DNA of 64,000 nt from Candidatus Helarchaeota archaeon (GTDB lineage: Archaea > Asgardarchaeota > Lokiarchaeia > Helarchaeales > HEL-GB-A). Each line of letters begins with the position of its first letter. Position 1 is the first letter of the stretch. The notes beneath the pieces are model-generated. The model was not told the origin of the DNA and did no database searches. It saw only the letters and a list, made by a program, of their open reading frames with translations. The stretch is from positions 28,997 through 92,996 of the forward strand of contig JABXJT010000008.1 in NCBI GenBank assembly GCA_013375455.1, given 5' to 3'. Positions 34,815 to 44,487 of this stretch are shown here, piece by piece. A program made the translations under genes and the position numbers.

Positions 34815-35756
34815 TTACGTCTTCTTCTGGACTCGGTCAAGTTGGGCATCTAATTCCTTATCGTAGGATTTTAATACCCAAGATTTGGGCTTCAAGCCTC
34901 TTCTTCTGGCCTCCTGTTCGTATGGGAAGGGACACCCGCATTTCGTGCAGTCCACATCCGCTCCGAGAACGCAAGGTAATTTTCGATTTAAATTCAGGTC
35001 CAAAGTGAGAGTTCGTTGGGGCATGTTGCACCGAGAAGTTGCCTCTGGTGCGTTTTCGCTACGCATCATCTCAAGGTCTACCTCTTCATTGAGCAAAAAC
35101 TTCGGATAACTACGCTTGAGTTCAACCAAACGGTCGATTATTCGATCTCTCGCCTCCCATGTAAGATCAATCTGAGTTTTCTGGGTCGTGGTATGTCTAT
35201 ACTCCTCAATTTCCTTGTATTTCTTCAACGGGGTAAAGAGCATTGCCATTATGCCTACTACTGGACGCCCAAATTCCGAAAGTTCTTTCACCATGTCCTC
35301 CAGGCAACTCTCGTTAAAACGATGGAACGTTGCGAGAAAAAAAATCGTTCTAATATGAGTGGTTTGCAGATTTTCCATGACTTTATCGTACGTACCTTTT
35401 CCTCTGACCTCATCATGATAAGGGCGGGTTCCGTCCAACGAGATGAAAGGCATGAGATTGCGAATTTTCGGAATGGGTATCGTACCATTTGTAAATAACT
35501 GGTTTATGGCAAACAATTTCGCGCCTTTCTGGACGACTTCAGGTCTAAAAAGGGGTTCTCCACCACTCCATCCCATGCTGATAATGTTATGCCGCTTCTG
35601 AAGAATCTTGAGTCCCTTTAAAAATTCCTCGGCGTCCATCTCTCTCGAATCATGCTCCTCACGGAAATAGAAACAATGTTTGCATCTTAAATTGCACCTG
35701 TCAGTAACATCGACTATCGCACTCTTGTGTTGAACGCCAGAAAGATTTTCATACAT
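34815..35756 (-). CDS. radical SAM protein with C-terminal Cys motif (SPASM-like)
   Basis: 313 aa. CxxxCxxC at C21, C25 and C28 (CNLRCKHCFYF) binds the radical SAM 4Fe-4S cluster; MGWSGGEPLF is the SAM-binding GGE motif, and LFTNGT and ISLDGTRPYHDEVRGKGTYD follow in the usual order. Four Cys in CVLGADVDCTKCGCPF near 265-280, plus an earlier Cys, could hold an auxiliary cluster. Members modify peptides or build cofactors; there is no obvious precursor-peptide gene next to it. A GGGG-containing ribosome site precedes the ATG. Confidence 0.85.
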   Translation of the reverse strand: MYENLSGVQHKSAIVDVTDRCNLRCKHCFYFREEHDSREMDAEEFLKGLKILQKRHNIISMGWSGGEPLFRPEVVQKGAKLFAINQLFTNGTIPIPKIRNLMPFISLDGTRPYHDEVRGKGTYDKVMENLQTTHIRTIFFLATFHRFNESCLEDMVKELSEFGRPVVGIMAMLFTPLKKYKEIEEYRHTTTQKTQIDLTWEARDRIIDRLVELKRSYPKFLLNEEVDLEMMRSENAPEATSRCNMPQRTLTLDLNLNRKLPCVLGADVDCTKCGCPFPYEQEARRRGLKPKSWVLKSYDKELDAQLDRVQKKT

Positions 35757-36016
35757 CTGATTTCGTCCCCTTTAATTTAATTTGAGCTTTCATATCACGG
35801 CCTTTTCCGATCATGTCCCTTCTATTGGTGATTTTATCATCTTCTGTTTAATAATTATGAATTTTAACATTTATGAAATAAAGGGTTATTCCCAGAATTG
35901 ATAAATTGACCTCTCATGATATCTATCTGTATAGCAAATTGGCATAGTTGAGAAATATCATGGCATGGAATTGAAATTTAGAATAATGAATTAATCATAA
36001 AGTAAGAAAAAAAGGG

Positions 36017-37681
36017 TTAAATAAAGCTATAGGCATAGTTTCCAAACGGCATGACAGCGACGAGCACCCAAGAGAGGATTAACGTGAGGTAAATCGCGGG
36101 AGCGATAAGATTGCGACCTGAATACATATAGATCCATGTGGTGAGAAGTTCAAGGAAGGGGAAGCCGATCAAAAGAATCATGACAGCTATAGAAGCCAAG
36201 CCGAGGTCAACAAATAGAACGGGGATGAACATCGTGATTTTCGCAACCGACGCGAGGAGGACGACTTTAAATTCTTCCTTTAAACGCCCTTTAGCAATGT
36301 GGGATTGCATGTTTCGAATGTAGAGCTGATCAAGAAGGGCGTACGGGAAGAGGATCATAGCTAACATGAGGGTTGCGCCGAATTCACGCGTCGTTAGGAG
36401 GAGATCGAAGAAGCTCCAATGAAGCAGACCAACGAGAGTTCCGAAGCTAAATAGGAAAATCACAATACCAAAGAACATGGACTGATTGAAATGGTTTGAA
36501 ATCTGTTCCTTGATGCGCCGGAGGAACGGTCGGGGATCCTTATCAACACGCTTATGGATCACGTAGAACATGAGCAATAAGCCAATTGCATACCCCACGA
36601 ACAGGCCAATGAGGAAATTCCCCATGATGAAATTCAGGTTTTGTGCAAAGATCATGCTCAAGGGTAATAAGAGGACGAAGGCGATAATCGTAACGAGCCA
36701 GTAGCCTGCAATGTAGAGAAAGACTTTCTTTTTGTAACCGGGATCATCGATTTTCCGGGGATTTTCGGGCTGATGTCGCTGTATTATGGGTTTTAGGTAC
36801 GCGTTAACAGGAAAGAATGCCATCCCGGCCCCCGCCACAGAAAGAAGGATGAAGATCTGCCGATAGAGGTCAGTAATGGGAGGGGTGCTAGTGGTATAGA
36901 AACTGTCCCGGAACCACGCACAAGTCTCTGCCATGATCTGCACGTCAGTTATTTCAAGGATGTGATCTGCGAAAGGAGCGATGAAGAGTTTCGTTGCATT
37001 GCCGTAGGTATGGTTCCCGTACAGTTGGTTAGGGACGACACCCGGGATTCCACCGGTGGCATTTTGAAGGAAGGCTAGTGCTTGGGCTTCAGTGAATAAT
37101 TCTTCGAGACCCCCCATAGCGATGAGTAAATTGCTAATAGCGGTTCCATTAATGGCGTACCGTGAGTCATTCGAACCAACCATCCCAATCGAGACGGTGG
37201 CATTGATTTCCGCTTGGTATTGGATGGCGGTCCGCATCACGGCTTGCCCGCCCATCGAGTGACCAACAAGACCGATACTATTATTATCAACATAAGACAA
37301 ACTCTTAAGATATTGAACCGCGGAATAGACGTCTTCGATGAGCGCATCACGCTCAAAGTCAAGGTTCCCATCTGATTCCCCATGTCCTCGAAAATCGATG
37401 TTGATGACCACAAAGCCACATTTCACCAATTCTAGCGCGATGCCTTGCATGGCTTGCTTGTTTGAACAAAATCCGTGAGCAATGACGATGCCCGGTAGAT
37501 TACCCGATGATGTATCGGTGGGTGTATATACGAGGCTGGTGAGTTCCGTCCCATCAGCGCTAGTTAACTGTTGGGATCGAATCGTGTAGGATCCTGCAAA
37601 ATAGGTAAAAAAGATGCTCCCTATCAAGCCTACGCCAAGTAAGATTAAGCTAATTATTAGGACGAATTTTTTTAATCGCAT
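36017..37681 (-). CDS. alpha/beta hydrolase fused to a polytopic membrane domain
   Basis: 554 aa. Signal anchor (about residues 5-27), then a dienelactone-hydrolase/serine-aminopeptidase-like domain to about 270: PGIVIAHGFCSNKQAMQGIA (oxyanion region), NIDFRGHGESDG, LVGHSMGGQAVM (Ser nucleophile) and FADHILEITD (His). The catalytic domain would face outside. The C-terminal half has eight hydrophobic helices (about 280-550). It probably hydrolyses an ester or peptide at the outer face of the membrane. An 86-nt gap separates it from the upstream 4-TM gene on the same strand. Confidence 0.8.
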   Translation of the reverse strand: MRLKKFVLIISLILLGVGLIGSIFFTYFAGSYTIRSQQLTSADGTELTSLVYTPTDTSSGNLPGIVIAHGFCSNKQAMQGIALELVKCGFVVINIDFRGHGESDGNLDFERDALIEDVYSAVQYLKSLSYVDNNSIGLVGHSMGGQAVMRTAIQYQAEINATVSIGMVGSNDSRYAINGTAISNLLIAMGGLEELFTEAQALAFLQNATGGIPGVVPNQLYGNHTYGNATKLFIAPFADHILEITDVQIMAETCAWFRDSFYTTSTPPITDLYRQIFILLSVAGAGMAFFPVNAYLKPIIQRHQPENPRKIDDPGYKKKVFLYIAGYWLVTIIAFVLLLPLSMIFAQNLNFIMGNFLIGLFVGYAIGLLLMFYVIHKRVDKDPRPFLRRIKEQISNHFNQSMFFGIVIFLFSFGTLVGLLHWSFFDLLLTTREFGATLMLAMILFPYALLDQLYIRNMQSHIAKGRLKEEFKVVLLASVAKITMFIPVLFVDLGLASIAVMILLIGFPFLELLTTWIYMYSGRNLIAPAIYLTLILSWVLVAVMPFGNYAYSFI

Positions 37682-37766
37682 AGCACAATTACCAATTCGT
37701 ACCTATAAAATTGTTATTGAGAGTTTTAGCAAGAAAAAAAAGAAGATTTTGAGGATTATAGATATT

Positions 37767-38207
37767 TTAATCGTAGATCTTACGGGTCTTATAGAGATAG
37801 ATAATCAGGAATATTGCACCAATCATTACGGGAATGGAGATCCATAAAGGGACATTCTCAGTTCCGCTGATAATGGCAACAAGACGGTTACAGAAAATGA
37901 GAAATAAGGTTACACTCAAAACTCCTAGTGCCCACTCTTCAGCTTGGATGATCCCCCAAGCGGTAACGATGAAAATAATGCCGTAGATAAAATTCATTAT
38001 GGAATCTTGTAGAAAATATGCCCTAACTTCTTCCCCAAGCACGGGTATCTCGAAAGCACTTAAAAGTACCCCGAGGATCAGCAAGCCGCCAATAATAATC
38101 ATTATAATACCGACGAAGAAGCTTCCTTTTACTTTCTCTTCCTCTTTTATCTTATCCTTCTTTTTACTGCGGTGTCTGGTTTTCTTTGGTTCTTTCTCTG
38201 CCGACAT
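37767..38207 (-). CDS. four-TM membrane protein
   Basis: 146 aa from the ATG at 38207, preceded by AGGTGG with about 9 nt spacing (a GTG at 38219 lies inside that site). A basic N-terminus (KKTRHRSKKKDKIKEEEKVK) is followed by four helices: FFVGIIMIIIGGLLILGVLL, IMNFIYGIIFIVTAWGIIQA, WALGVLSVTLFLIFCNRLVA and ISIPVMIGAIFLIIYLY. Distant paralogue of 27295-27840. Function unknown; possibly cotranscribed with the membrane hydrolase. Confidence 0.65.
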   Translation of the reverse strand: MSAEKEPKKTRHRSKKKDKIKEEEKVKGSFFVGIIMIIIGGLLILGVLLSAFEIPVLGEEVRAYFLQDSIMNFIYGIIFIVTAWGIIQAEEWALGVLSVTLFLIFCNRLVAIISGTENVPLWISIPVMIGAIFLIIYLYKTRKIYD

Positions 38208-38330
38208 GAAAGTCTCCACCTTCTTATAAAAACTAATAAGATTTAAACTTGATTTTTATGTTTTGGTTTTTTATCGGACTTCAGTCTCATATTTTAAAAG
38301 GAGATTCTTGATATAGATAAATGTTGTAAA

Positions 38331-38340
38331 TTATAAATTT
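38331..38340 (+). promoter_or_regulatory. TATA-like element of the beta-helix gene pair
   Basis: TTATAAATTT lies 43-52 nt upstream of the chosen ATG at 38383; a start about 26 nt downstream would leave a leader of about 20 nt with a GGGAGAT ribosome site. Confidence 0.45.
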
Positions 38341-38382
38341 TTAAAGAATTATTAATTTTGCTTGATGAATGAAGGGAGATGT

Positions 38383-41300
38383 ATGAGGAAGAAGATTAAG
38401 CATCTACCAATAATTTGCATATTAATTCTGGTAATATTACCACTTTGCCGTTTCGGTCAACCTGAGGATGCAATACTAGCTTGTGAACAGGACTGCAAAT
38501 TGACTATAAAGGCGGATTCTCCATTTAACATTACAACAAATGCGGATTTTGATTTATACGATTCTGGCGGAAACGGGCAGCCAGGCACTCCGTGGATACT
38601 CGAAAATTATGTCATCAATGCCAGCGGTTTGGGGGTGCATGGTATCTTGATCAATAATACCGATGTGTTCTTCATCCTCCGCAACTGTACCGTGACCAAC
38701 GCGGACACTGGATTTCGTGGCATCATGCTTGAAAATGTGACCCATGGGACCATTACGAACAATACCGCCAATTACAATGGTGGTCTCGGCATCTTGTTAG
38801 TACGTTCGAACAATAACACGGTGAGCAATAACACCGCCCTCGACAACGGCGGGGGCGGATATTTATTGGACTATTCCGATAATAACACGCTGACGGGCAA
38901 CACCGCCAATAATAATACTTGGCACGGCATCAGGATAAATTTGTCGGACAATAACACGCTGAGCAATAATACCTTCATTGGCAATAGTGGACACGGAATT
39001 TATTTATGGGTAAATTGCAGCTGGAACACGCTGACCCACAACACCGCCAATAGTAATGGAGGGGTAGGATTTTTATTTGAATTTTTTTGCAATAATAACA
39101 CGCTGATCAACAACACCGCCAATGACAATACACCGTTTGGCATTTGGTTAAATAATTGTGATAAGAACACGCTGACCAACAACACCGCTAATAACAACGC
39201 TATGTATGGAATTAGGTTAGAAGATGATTGTGATAATAACACGCTGACTGGCAACGCCGCCAATGACAATACAGAACGTGGCATTTATTTAGATATTGAT
39301 TGTGATAATAACACGCTGACCAACAACACCGCCAATAACAACTTATATGGAATTTGGTTAGATGATGATTGTGATAATAACACGCTGACTGGCAACGCCG
39401 CCAATAACAATACACTACTTGGCATTTGTTTAAGTTATGATTCTGATAAGAACACGCTGACCCATAACACCGCCAATAACAACGGATATGGAATTTATTT
39501 ATATATTAGTGATAAGAACACGCTGACCAACAACACCGCCAATAACAACAGATATGGATGGCATGGAATTTACTTAGATGATTGTCGTAATAACACGCTG
39601 ACCAACAACACCGCCAATGATAATATCCAAAATGGCATTTATTTAAATAATTGTGATAATAACACGCTGACTGGCAACACCGCCAATAACAATACAGAAC
39701 ATGGCATTTATGTAAATAATTGTGATAAGAACACGCTGACCCACAACACCGCCAATAGTAATAAAAATGATGGAATTAATTTAGGATTTTATTGCAATAA
39801 TAACACGCTGACCAACAACACCGCCAATGACAATACACAACGTGGCATTTATTTTATTAATAATTGTGATAATAACACGCTGACCCACAACACCGCCAAT
39901 GGTAATGGAGGGGATGGAATTCGCTTAGGTGATTGTGATAATAACACGCTGACCAACAACACCGCCAACAATAATAGTTTTAAAGGAATCTTTTTAGGGG
40001 GCAATTGCAAATGGAACACGCTGACCCACAACACCGTCAATGATAATACACAATATGGCATTTATTTATATAATGAGTGTGAAAAGAACACGCTGACCTA
40101 CAACACCGCCAATAGTAATGGATGGGATGGATTTTTTTTAGAATTTGATTGTCATAATAACACGCTGACTGGCAACACCGCCAACAACAACACCATGAAT
40201 GGAATTTATTTAGACCAATCAAACAATAACACGCTGACCAACAATACCGCCAATGATAATGGATGGGGATTTTCTTACAGTGGAATTTGCTTAATTGATT
40301 GTGATAATAACACGCTGACTGGCAACACCGCCAACAACAATAAAGGACATGGCATTTTATTAGTAACTTGTGATAAGAACACGCTGACCAACAACACCGC
40401 CGATAATAATGGAAGGGATGGAATTCACTTAGGTGCTTGTCATAATAACACGCTGACCCACAACACCGCCAATAACAATACACGACATGGCATGTATTTA
40501 GAAAATGATTGTGATGATAACACGCTGACCCACAACACCGCCAAAAACAATACACAACATGGTATTTGTTTAAATGATGATTGTGATAATAACACGCTGA
40601 GCTACAACACCGTTAATAACAATACCGAGTCTGGGATTAGAATTCAGGGTTTAAATACCGAATATAACAACATTACTGGCAATTTCATCATGTTCAACGA
40701 ATTTTACGGAATAAATACTGAAGGGGGCTCTAATTACTTTTATCGAAATTGCATCTGGCTCAATACCCCTGACCAAATTCTTGATACGGCAAATAACACG
40801 TGGTCTGAAAATATTTACGATGATGGGGGGGATTGGGATGGCGATGGTTTATTGAATCGAGATGAACTTTCTAATGAAACCAGTCCATTTCTAAATGACA
40901 CTGATAGTGATGTGTTGCCTGATGGCTGGGAGGTCACTAACTCCTTAGATCCTTTAAATGCCTCAGATGCTGTGGATGATTTTGACTTGGATGGGCTCAC
41001 TAACCTTGATGAATATAACAATGGTACAGACCCGAATGATATGGATACGGATGGCGACGGGCTCAACGACGGCGCGGAACTGCTTATTTATTCCACGAAC
41101 GCAACTAACACGGATACGGATGGCGACGGCCTTAGCGATGGTGTTGAAATTCTTACACATGGGACGAATGCGGTCAATCCTGATACGGATGATGACTTAA
41201 TGCTTGATGGTTGGGAAATCCAACACTCATTAGATCCTTTAAAGGCAATAGATGCATTAGTCGATTACGATGGCGACGGACTTAAAAACCTCGAAGAATT

Positions 41301-41538
41301 CAATTATAATACGGATCCGAGAGATACAGACTCGGACGATGATGGGTACTCGGATTGGGCAGAAGTGGCAGCAGGGACTGATCCCCTTAACCCCAATAGT
41401 CATCCGACTGAATCTGCGCCTACTGACTATACTTTAACTATCATATTAGGCTTGATTATTGTTGCTATCGCAGTTTCTGCCGCCATTATAATTCATGGCT
41501 TGCTTGTACGACCCAAATCAGTGAAGGGAAATAAATGA
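38383..41538 (+). CDS. NosD-like right-handed beta-helix surface protein, copy 1
   Basis: About 1051 aa from the ATG at 38383 (GGGAG 4 nt upstream; an in-frame ATG at 38362 is alternative). Signal peptide (MRKKIKHLPIICILILVILP), an entry domain (FDLYDSGGNGQPGTPWILEN), then about 26 tandem beta-helix coils of 22-26 residues with the core NNTLTNNTANNN and GIYLDD. These end at about 740. Next come five or six Ca2+-binding DxDxDG loops (DWDGDGLLNRDE, DTDGDGLSDGVE, DSDDDGYSDWAE), then a C-terminal TM helix (TIILGLIIVAIAVSAAIIIH). So it is a long, Ca-bound, heavily glycosylated surface rod. Its stop overlaps the start of copy 2 as ATGA. Confidence 0.85.
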   Translation: MRKKIKHLPIICILILVILPLCRFGQPEDAILACEQDCKLTIKADSPFNITTNADFDLYDSGGNGQPGTPWILENYVINASGLGVHGILINNTDVFFILRNCTVTNADTGFRGIMLENVTHGTITNNTANYNGGLGILLVRSNNNTVSNNTALDNGGGGYLLDYSDNNTLTGNTANNNTWHGIRINLSDNNTLSNNTFIGNSGHGIYLWVNCSWNTLTHNTANSNGGVGFLFEFFCNNNTLINNTANDNTPFGIWLNNCDKNTLTNNTANNNAMYGIRLEDDCDNNTLTGNAANDNTERGIYLDIDCDNNTLTNNTANNNLYGIWLDDDCDNNTLTGNAANNNTLLGICLSYDSDKNTLTHNTANNNGYGIYLYISDKNTLTNNTANNNRYGWHGIYLDDCRNNTLTNNTANDNIQNGIYLNNCDNNTLTGNTANNNTEHGIYVNNCDKNTLTHNTANSNKNDGINLGFYCNNNTLTNNTANDNTQRGIYFINNCDNNTLTHNTANGNGGDGIRLGDCDNNTLTNNTANNNSFKGIFLGGNCKWNTLTHNTVNDNTQYGIYLYNECEKNTLTYNTANSNGWDGFFLEFDCHNNTLTGNTANNNTMNGIYLDQSNNNTLTNNTANDNGWGFSYSGICLIDCDNNTLTGNTANNNKGHGILLVTCDKNTLTNNTADNNGRDGIHLGACHNNTLTHNTANNNTRHGMYLENDCDDNTLTHNTAKNNTQHGICLNDDCDNNTLSYNTVNNNTESGIRIQGLNTEYNNITGNFIMFNEFYGINTEGGSNYFYRNCIWLNTPDQILDTANNTWSENIYDDGGDWDGDGLLNRDELSNETSPFLNDTDSDVLPDGWEVTNSLDPLNASDAVDDFDLDGLTNLDEYNNGTDPNDMDTDGDGLNDGAELLIYSTNATNTDTDGDGLSDGVEILTHGTNAVNPDTDDDLMLDGWEIQHSLDPLKAIDALVDYDGDGLKNLEEFNYNTDPRDTDSDDDGYSDWAEVAAGTDPLNPNSHPTESAPTDYTLTIILGLIIVAIAVSAAIIIHGLLVRPKSVKGNK
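38750..40630 (+). repeat. tandem coding repeat, about 26 units of 66-78 nt
   Basis: Each unit carries the core AACACGCTGACC(A/C)ACAAC ACCGCCAAT followed by a variable half. The core is conserved at synonymous positions too (ACG CTG, ACC GCC), in contrast to the drifting second half, so the array is homogenised at DNA level by recombination or recent amplification. Confidence 0.8.
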
Positions 41539-44372
41539 GGAAGAAAATTAAGCATCTACCAATAATTTGCATTTTAATACTGATAATATTGCCACTTTGC
41601 CGTGTCGGTCAACCTGAGGATGCAATACTAGCTTGTGAACAGGATTGCAAGTTGACTATAAAGGCGGATTCTCCGTTTAACATTACAACAAATGCGGATT
41701 TTGATTTATACGATTCTGGCGGAAACGGGCAGCCAGGCACTCCGTGGATACTCGAAAATTATGTCATCAATGCCAGCGGTTTGGGGGTGCATGGTATCTT
41801 GATCAATAATACCGATGTGTTCTTCATCCTCCGCAACTGTACCGTGACCAACGCGGACACTGGATTTCGTGGCATCATGCTTGAAAATGTGACCCATGGG
41901 ACCATTACGAACAATACCGCCAATTACAATGGTGGTCTCGGCATCTTGTTAGTACGTTCGAACAATAACACGGTGAGCAATAACACCGCCCTCGACAACG
42001 GCGGGGGCGGATATTTATTGGACTATTCCGATAATAACACGCTGACGGGCAACACCGCCAATAATAATACTTGGCACGGCATCAGGATAAATTTGTCGGA
42101 CAATAACACGCTGAGCAATAATACCTTCATTGGCAATACTGGGCACGGAATCTATTTATGGGTAAATTGTAGCTGGAACACGCTGATCCACAACACCGCC
42201 AATGGTAATGGATGGGTAGGATTTTTACTTGAATTTGATTGCAATAATAACACGCTGATCAACAACACCGCCAATGATAATACACAACATGGCATTCGTT
42301 TGTATTATGATTGCAATAATAACACGCTGACCAACAACACCGCCAATGATAATACACAACATGGCATTTATTTAGAGGATGATTGTGATAAGAACACGCT
42401 GACGGGCAACACCGCCAATAACAACGATTATGGAATTTGGTTAGATGATGATTGTGATGATAACACGCTGAGCTACAACACCGCCAATAACAACACGAAT
42501 GGAATTCCTTTATCTTCTAGTTGCTGTTATAACACGCTGACCAACAACACCGCCAATGACAATATGGGACTTGGCATTTGTTTAGTATGGAACTCTGATG
42601 AAAACACGCTGACCAATAACACCGCCAACAATAATAGTCTCAAAGGAATCTTTTTAGGGTCCTATAGCAACTGGAATACGCTAACCCACAACACCGCCAA
42701 TAATAATACACAAGATGGCATTTATTTAGATGGTGATTGTGATAAGAACACGCTGAGCTACAACACCGCCAATAACAATACACTAATTGGCATTTGTTTA
42801 AATAATACTTGTGATAAGAACACGCTGACGGGCAACACCGCCAATGGTAATGGATTGGATGGCATTACCTTATATTCTTATAGTCATAATAACACGCTGA
42901 CCAACAACACCGCCAATGGTAATGGAAGGGGTGGCATTTACTTAGCTGGTTGTCATAATAACACGCTGACCAACAACAGCGCCAATGATAATACACAAGA
43001 TGGAATTCGCTTAGCTAGTAGTCGTAATAACACGCTGACCCACAACACCGCCAATGGTAATGGATGGGGTGGCATTACTTTAGTATCTAATAGTCATAAT
43101 ACCACGCTGACCCACAACACCGCCAATAACAATACAGAACGTGGCATTTATTTAGGTAATTGTCATAAGAGCACGCTGAGCCACAACACCGCCAATTACA
43201 ATACAAATGATGGCATTCATTTAGATAATAATTGTGATAATAACACGCTGAGCCACAACACCGCCAATGGTAATGGAGGGTCAGGATTAGATTTATCATT
43301 TGATTGTCGTGAGAACACGCTGACCAACAACACCGCCAATGACAATACACAACATGGCATTCATTTAGATGTTGATTGTGATAATAACACGCTGAGCTAC
43401 AACACCGTTAATAACAATATCGGGTCTGGGATAAGAATTCAGGGTTTTCTTGCCGAATATAACAACATTACTGGTAATTTCATCATATCCAACAAATTTT
43501 ACGGAATATATACTCAAGGAGGCTCTAATTACTTTTATCGAAATTGCATCTGGCTCAATACCCCTGACCAAATTCTTGATATGACAAGTAACACGTGGTC
43601 TGAAAATATTTATGATGATGGGGGGGATTGGGATGGCGATGGTTTATTGAACCGAGATGAACTTTCTAATGAAACCAGTCCATTTCTAAATGACACTGAT
43701 AGTGATTTGTTGCCTGATGGCTGGGAGGTCACTAACTCCTTAGATCCTTTAAATATCTCGGATGCTGCGGATGATTTTGACTTGGATGGGCTCACTAACC
43801 TTGATGAATATAACAATGGTACAGACCCGAATGAAATGGATACGGATGGCGACGGGCTCAACGACAGCGCGGAACTGCTTATTTATTCCACGAACGCGAC
43901 CAACCCGGATACGGATGGCGACGGCCTTAGCGATGGTGTTGAAATTTTTACACATGGGACGAATGCGGTCAATCCTGATACGGATGATGACATAATGCTT
44001 GATGGTTGGGAAATCCAGAACTCATTAGATCCTCTAAATCAAATTGATGCATTAGTCGATTATGATGGCGACGGCCTTATAAACCTCATAGAATTCAATT
44101 ACAATACGGATCCGAGAGATCTGGACTCGGATGATGATGGTTACTCGGATGGGGCAGAAGTGGCAGCAGGAACTGATCCCCTTAACCCCAGCAGTCATCC
44201 GACTGAATCCGCGCCTACTGACTATACTTTCACTATTTTATTAGGCTTGATTATTGCTGCTATCGCTGTTTCTGCCGCCATTATAATTCATGGCTTGCTT
44301 GTACGATCCAAATCGTCAGAAACTCCAGTCCCCAAGAAGCTACCCCCTGCTCCCAAGAACCCCACCCAATAA
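41535..44372 (+). CDS. NosD-like right-handed beta-helix surface protein, copy 2
   Basis: 945 aa, same order as copy 1: signal peptide, entry domain, about 21 beta-helix coils, Ca2+-binding DxDxDG loops, TM helix, and a slightly longer cytoplasmic tail (ETPVPKKLPPAPKNPTQ). The first 215 residues differ from copy 1 at only about four positions, and the Ca-binding region is also almost identical, while the middle coils differ in number and order. The ATGA overlap makes it translationally coupled to copy 1. Similar proline-rich tails (LPAAPKR at the end of the TIR receptor) occur in other surface proteins in this window. Confidence 0.85.
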   Translation: MRKKIKHLPIICILILIILPLCRVGQPEDAILACEQDCKLTIKADSPFNITTNADFDLYDSGGNGQPGTPWILENYVINASGLGVHGILINNTDVFFILRNCTVTNADTGFRGIMLENVTHGTITNNTANYNGGLGILLVRSNNNTVSNNTALDNGGGGYLLDYSDNNTLTGNTANNNTWHGIRINLSDNNTLSNNTFIGNTGHGIYLWVNCSWNTLIHNTANGNGWVGFLLEFDCNNNTLINNTANDNTQHGIRLYYDCNNNTLTNNTANDNTQHGIYLEDDCDKNTLTGNTANNNDYGIWLDDDCDDNTLSYNTANNNTNGIPLSSSCCYNTLTNNTANDNMGLGICLVWNSDENTLTNNTANNNSLKGIFLGSYSNWNTLTHNTANNNTQDGIYLDGDCDKNTLSYNTANNNTLIGICLNNTCDKNTLTGNTANGNGLDGITLYSYSHNNTLTNNTANGNGRGGIYLAGCHNNTLTNNSANDNTQDGIRLASSRNNTLTHNTANGNGWGGITLVSNSHNTTLTHNTANNNTERGIYLGNCHKSTLSHNTANYNTNDGIHLDNNCDNNTLSHNTANGNGGSGLDLSFDCRENTLTNNTANDNTQHGIHLDVDCDNNTLSYNTVNNNIGSGIRIQGFLAEYNNITGNFIISNKFYGIYTQGGSNYFYRNCIWLNTPDQILDMTSNTWSENIYDDGGDWDGDGLLNRDELSNETSPFLNDTDSDLLPDGWEVTNSLDPLNISDAADDFDLDGLTNLDEYNNGTDPNEMDTDGDGLNDSAELLIYSTNATNPDTDGDGLSDGVEIFTHGTNAVNPDTDDDIMLDGWEIQNSLDPLNQIDALVDYDGDGLINLIEFNYNTDPRDLDSDDDGYSDGAEVAAGTDPLNPSSHPTESAPTDYTFTILLGLIIAAIAVSAAIIIHGLLVRSKSSETPVPKKLPPAPKNPTQ
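41925..43400 (+). repeat. tandem coding repeat of copy 2, about 21 units
   Basis: Same unit and same conserved core as in copy 1, with fewer units (about 21 against 26). The first units are identical to those of copy 1; later ones are shuffled. Confidence 0.8.
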
Positions 44373-44487
44373 TCACAGTCTAAATCAGTACTAATCATCA
44401 CCCCTCTATTTTTTACGAACCTTTGAAAGAAAAGATATAAAATATGCTAACCCATGTTTCCCTGACGTAAAATAAGGGATGGAAATC

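Noticed and set aside
39000..40555. Antisense ORFs rich in Cys, Tyr and Trp (repeats such as CYWRCC)
   Set aside because: They are the reverse frames of the repeated beta-helix coding sequence and repeat only because the sense strand does.
38750..43400. CRISPR-like array (regular repeats and variable segments)
   Set aside because: Units stay in frame in a long open reading frame, spacers are not unique, and the protein forms a normal beta-helix pattern.
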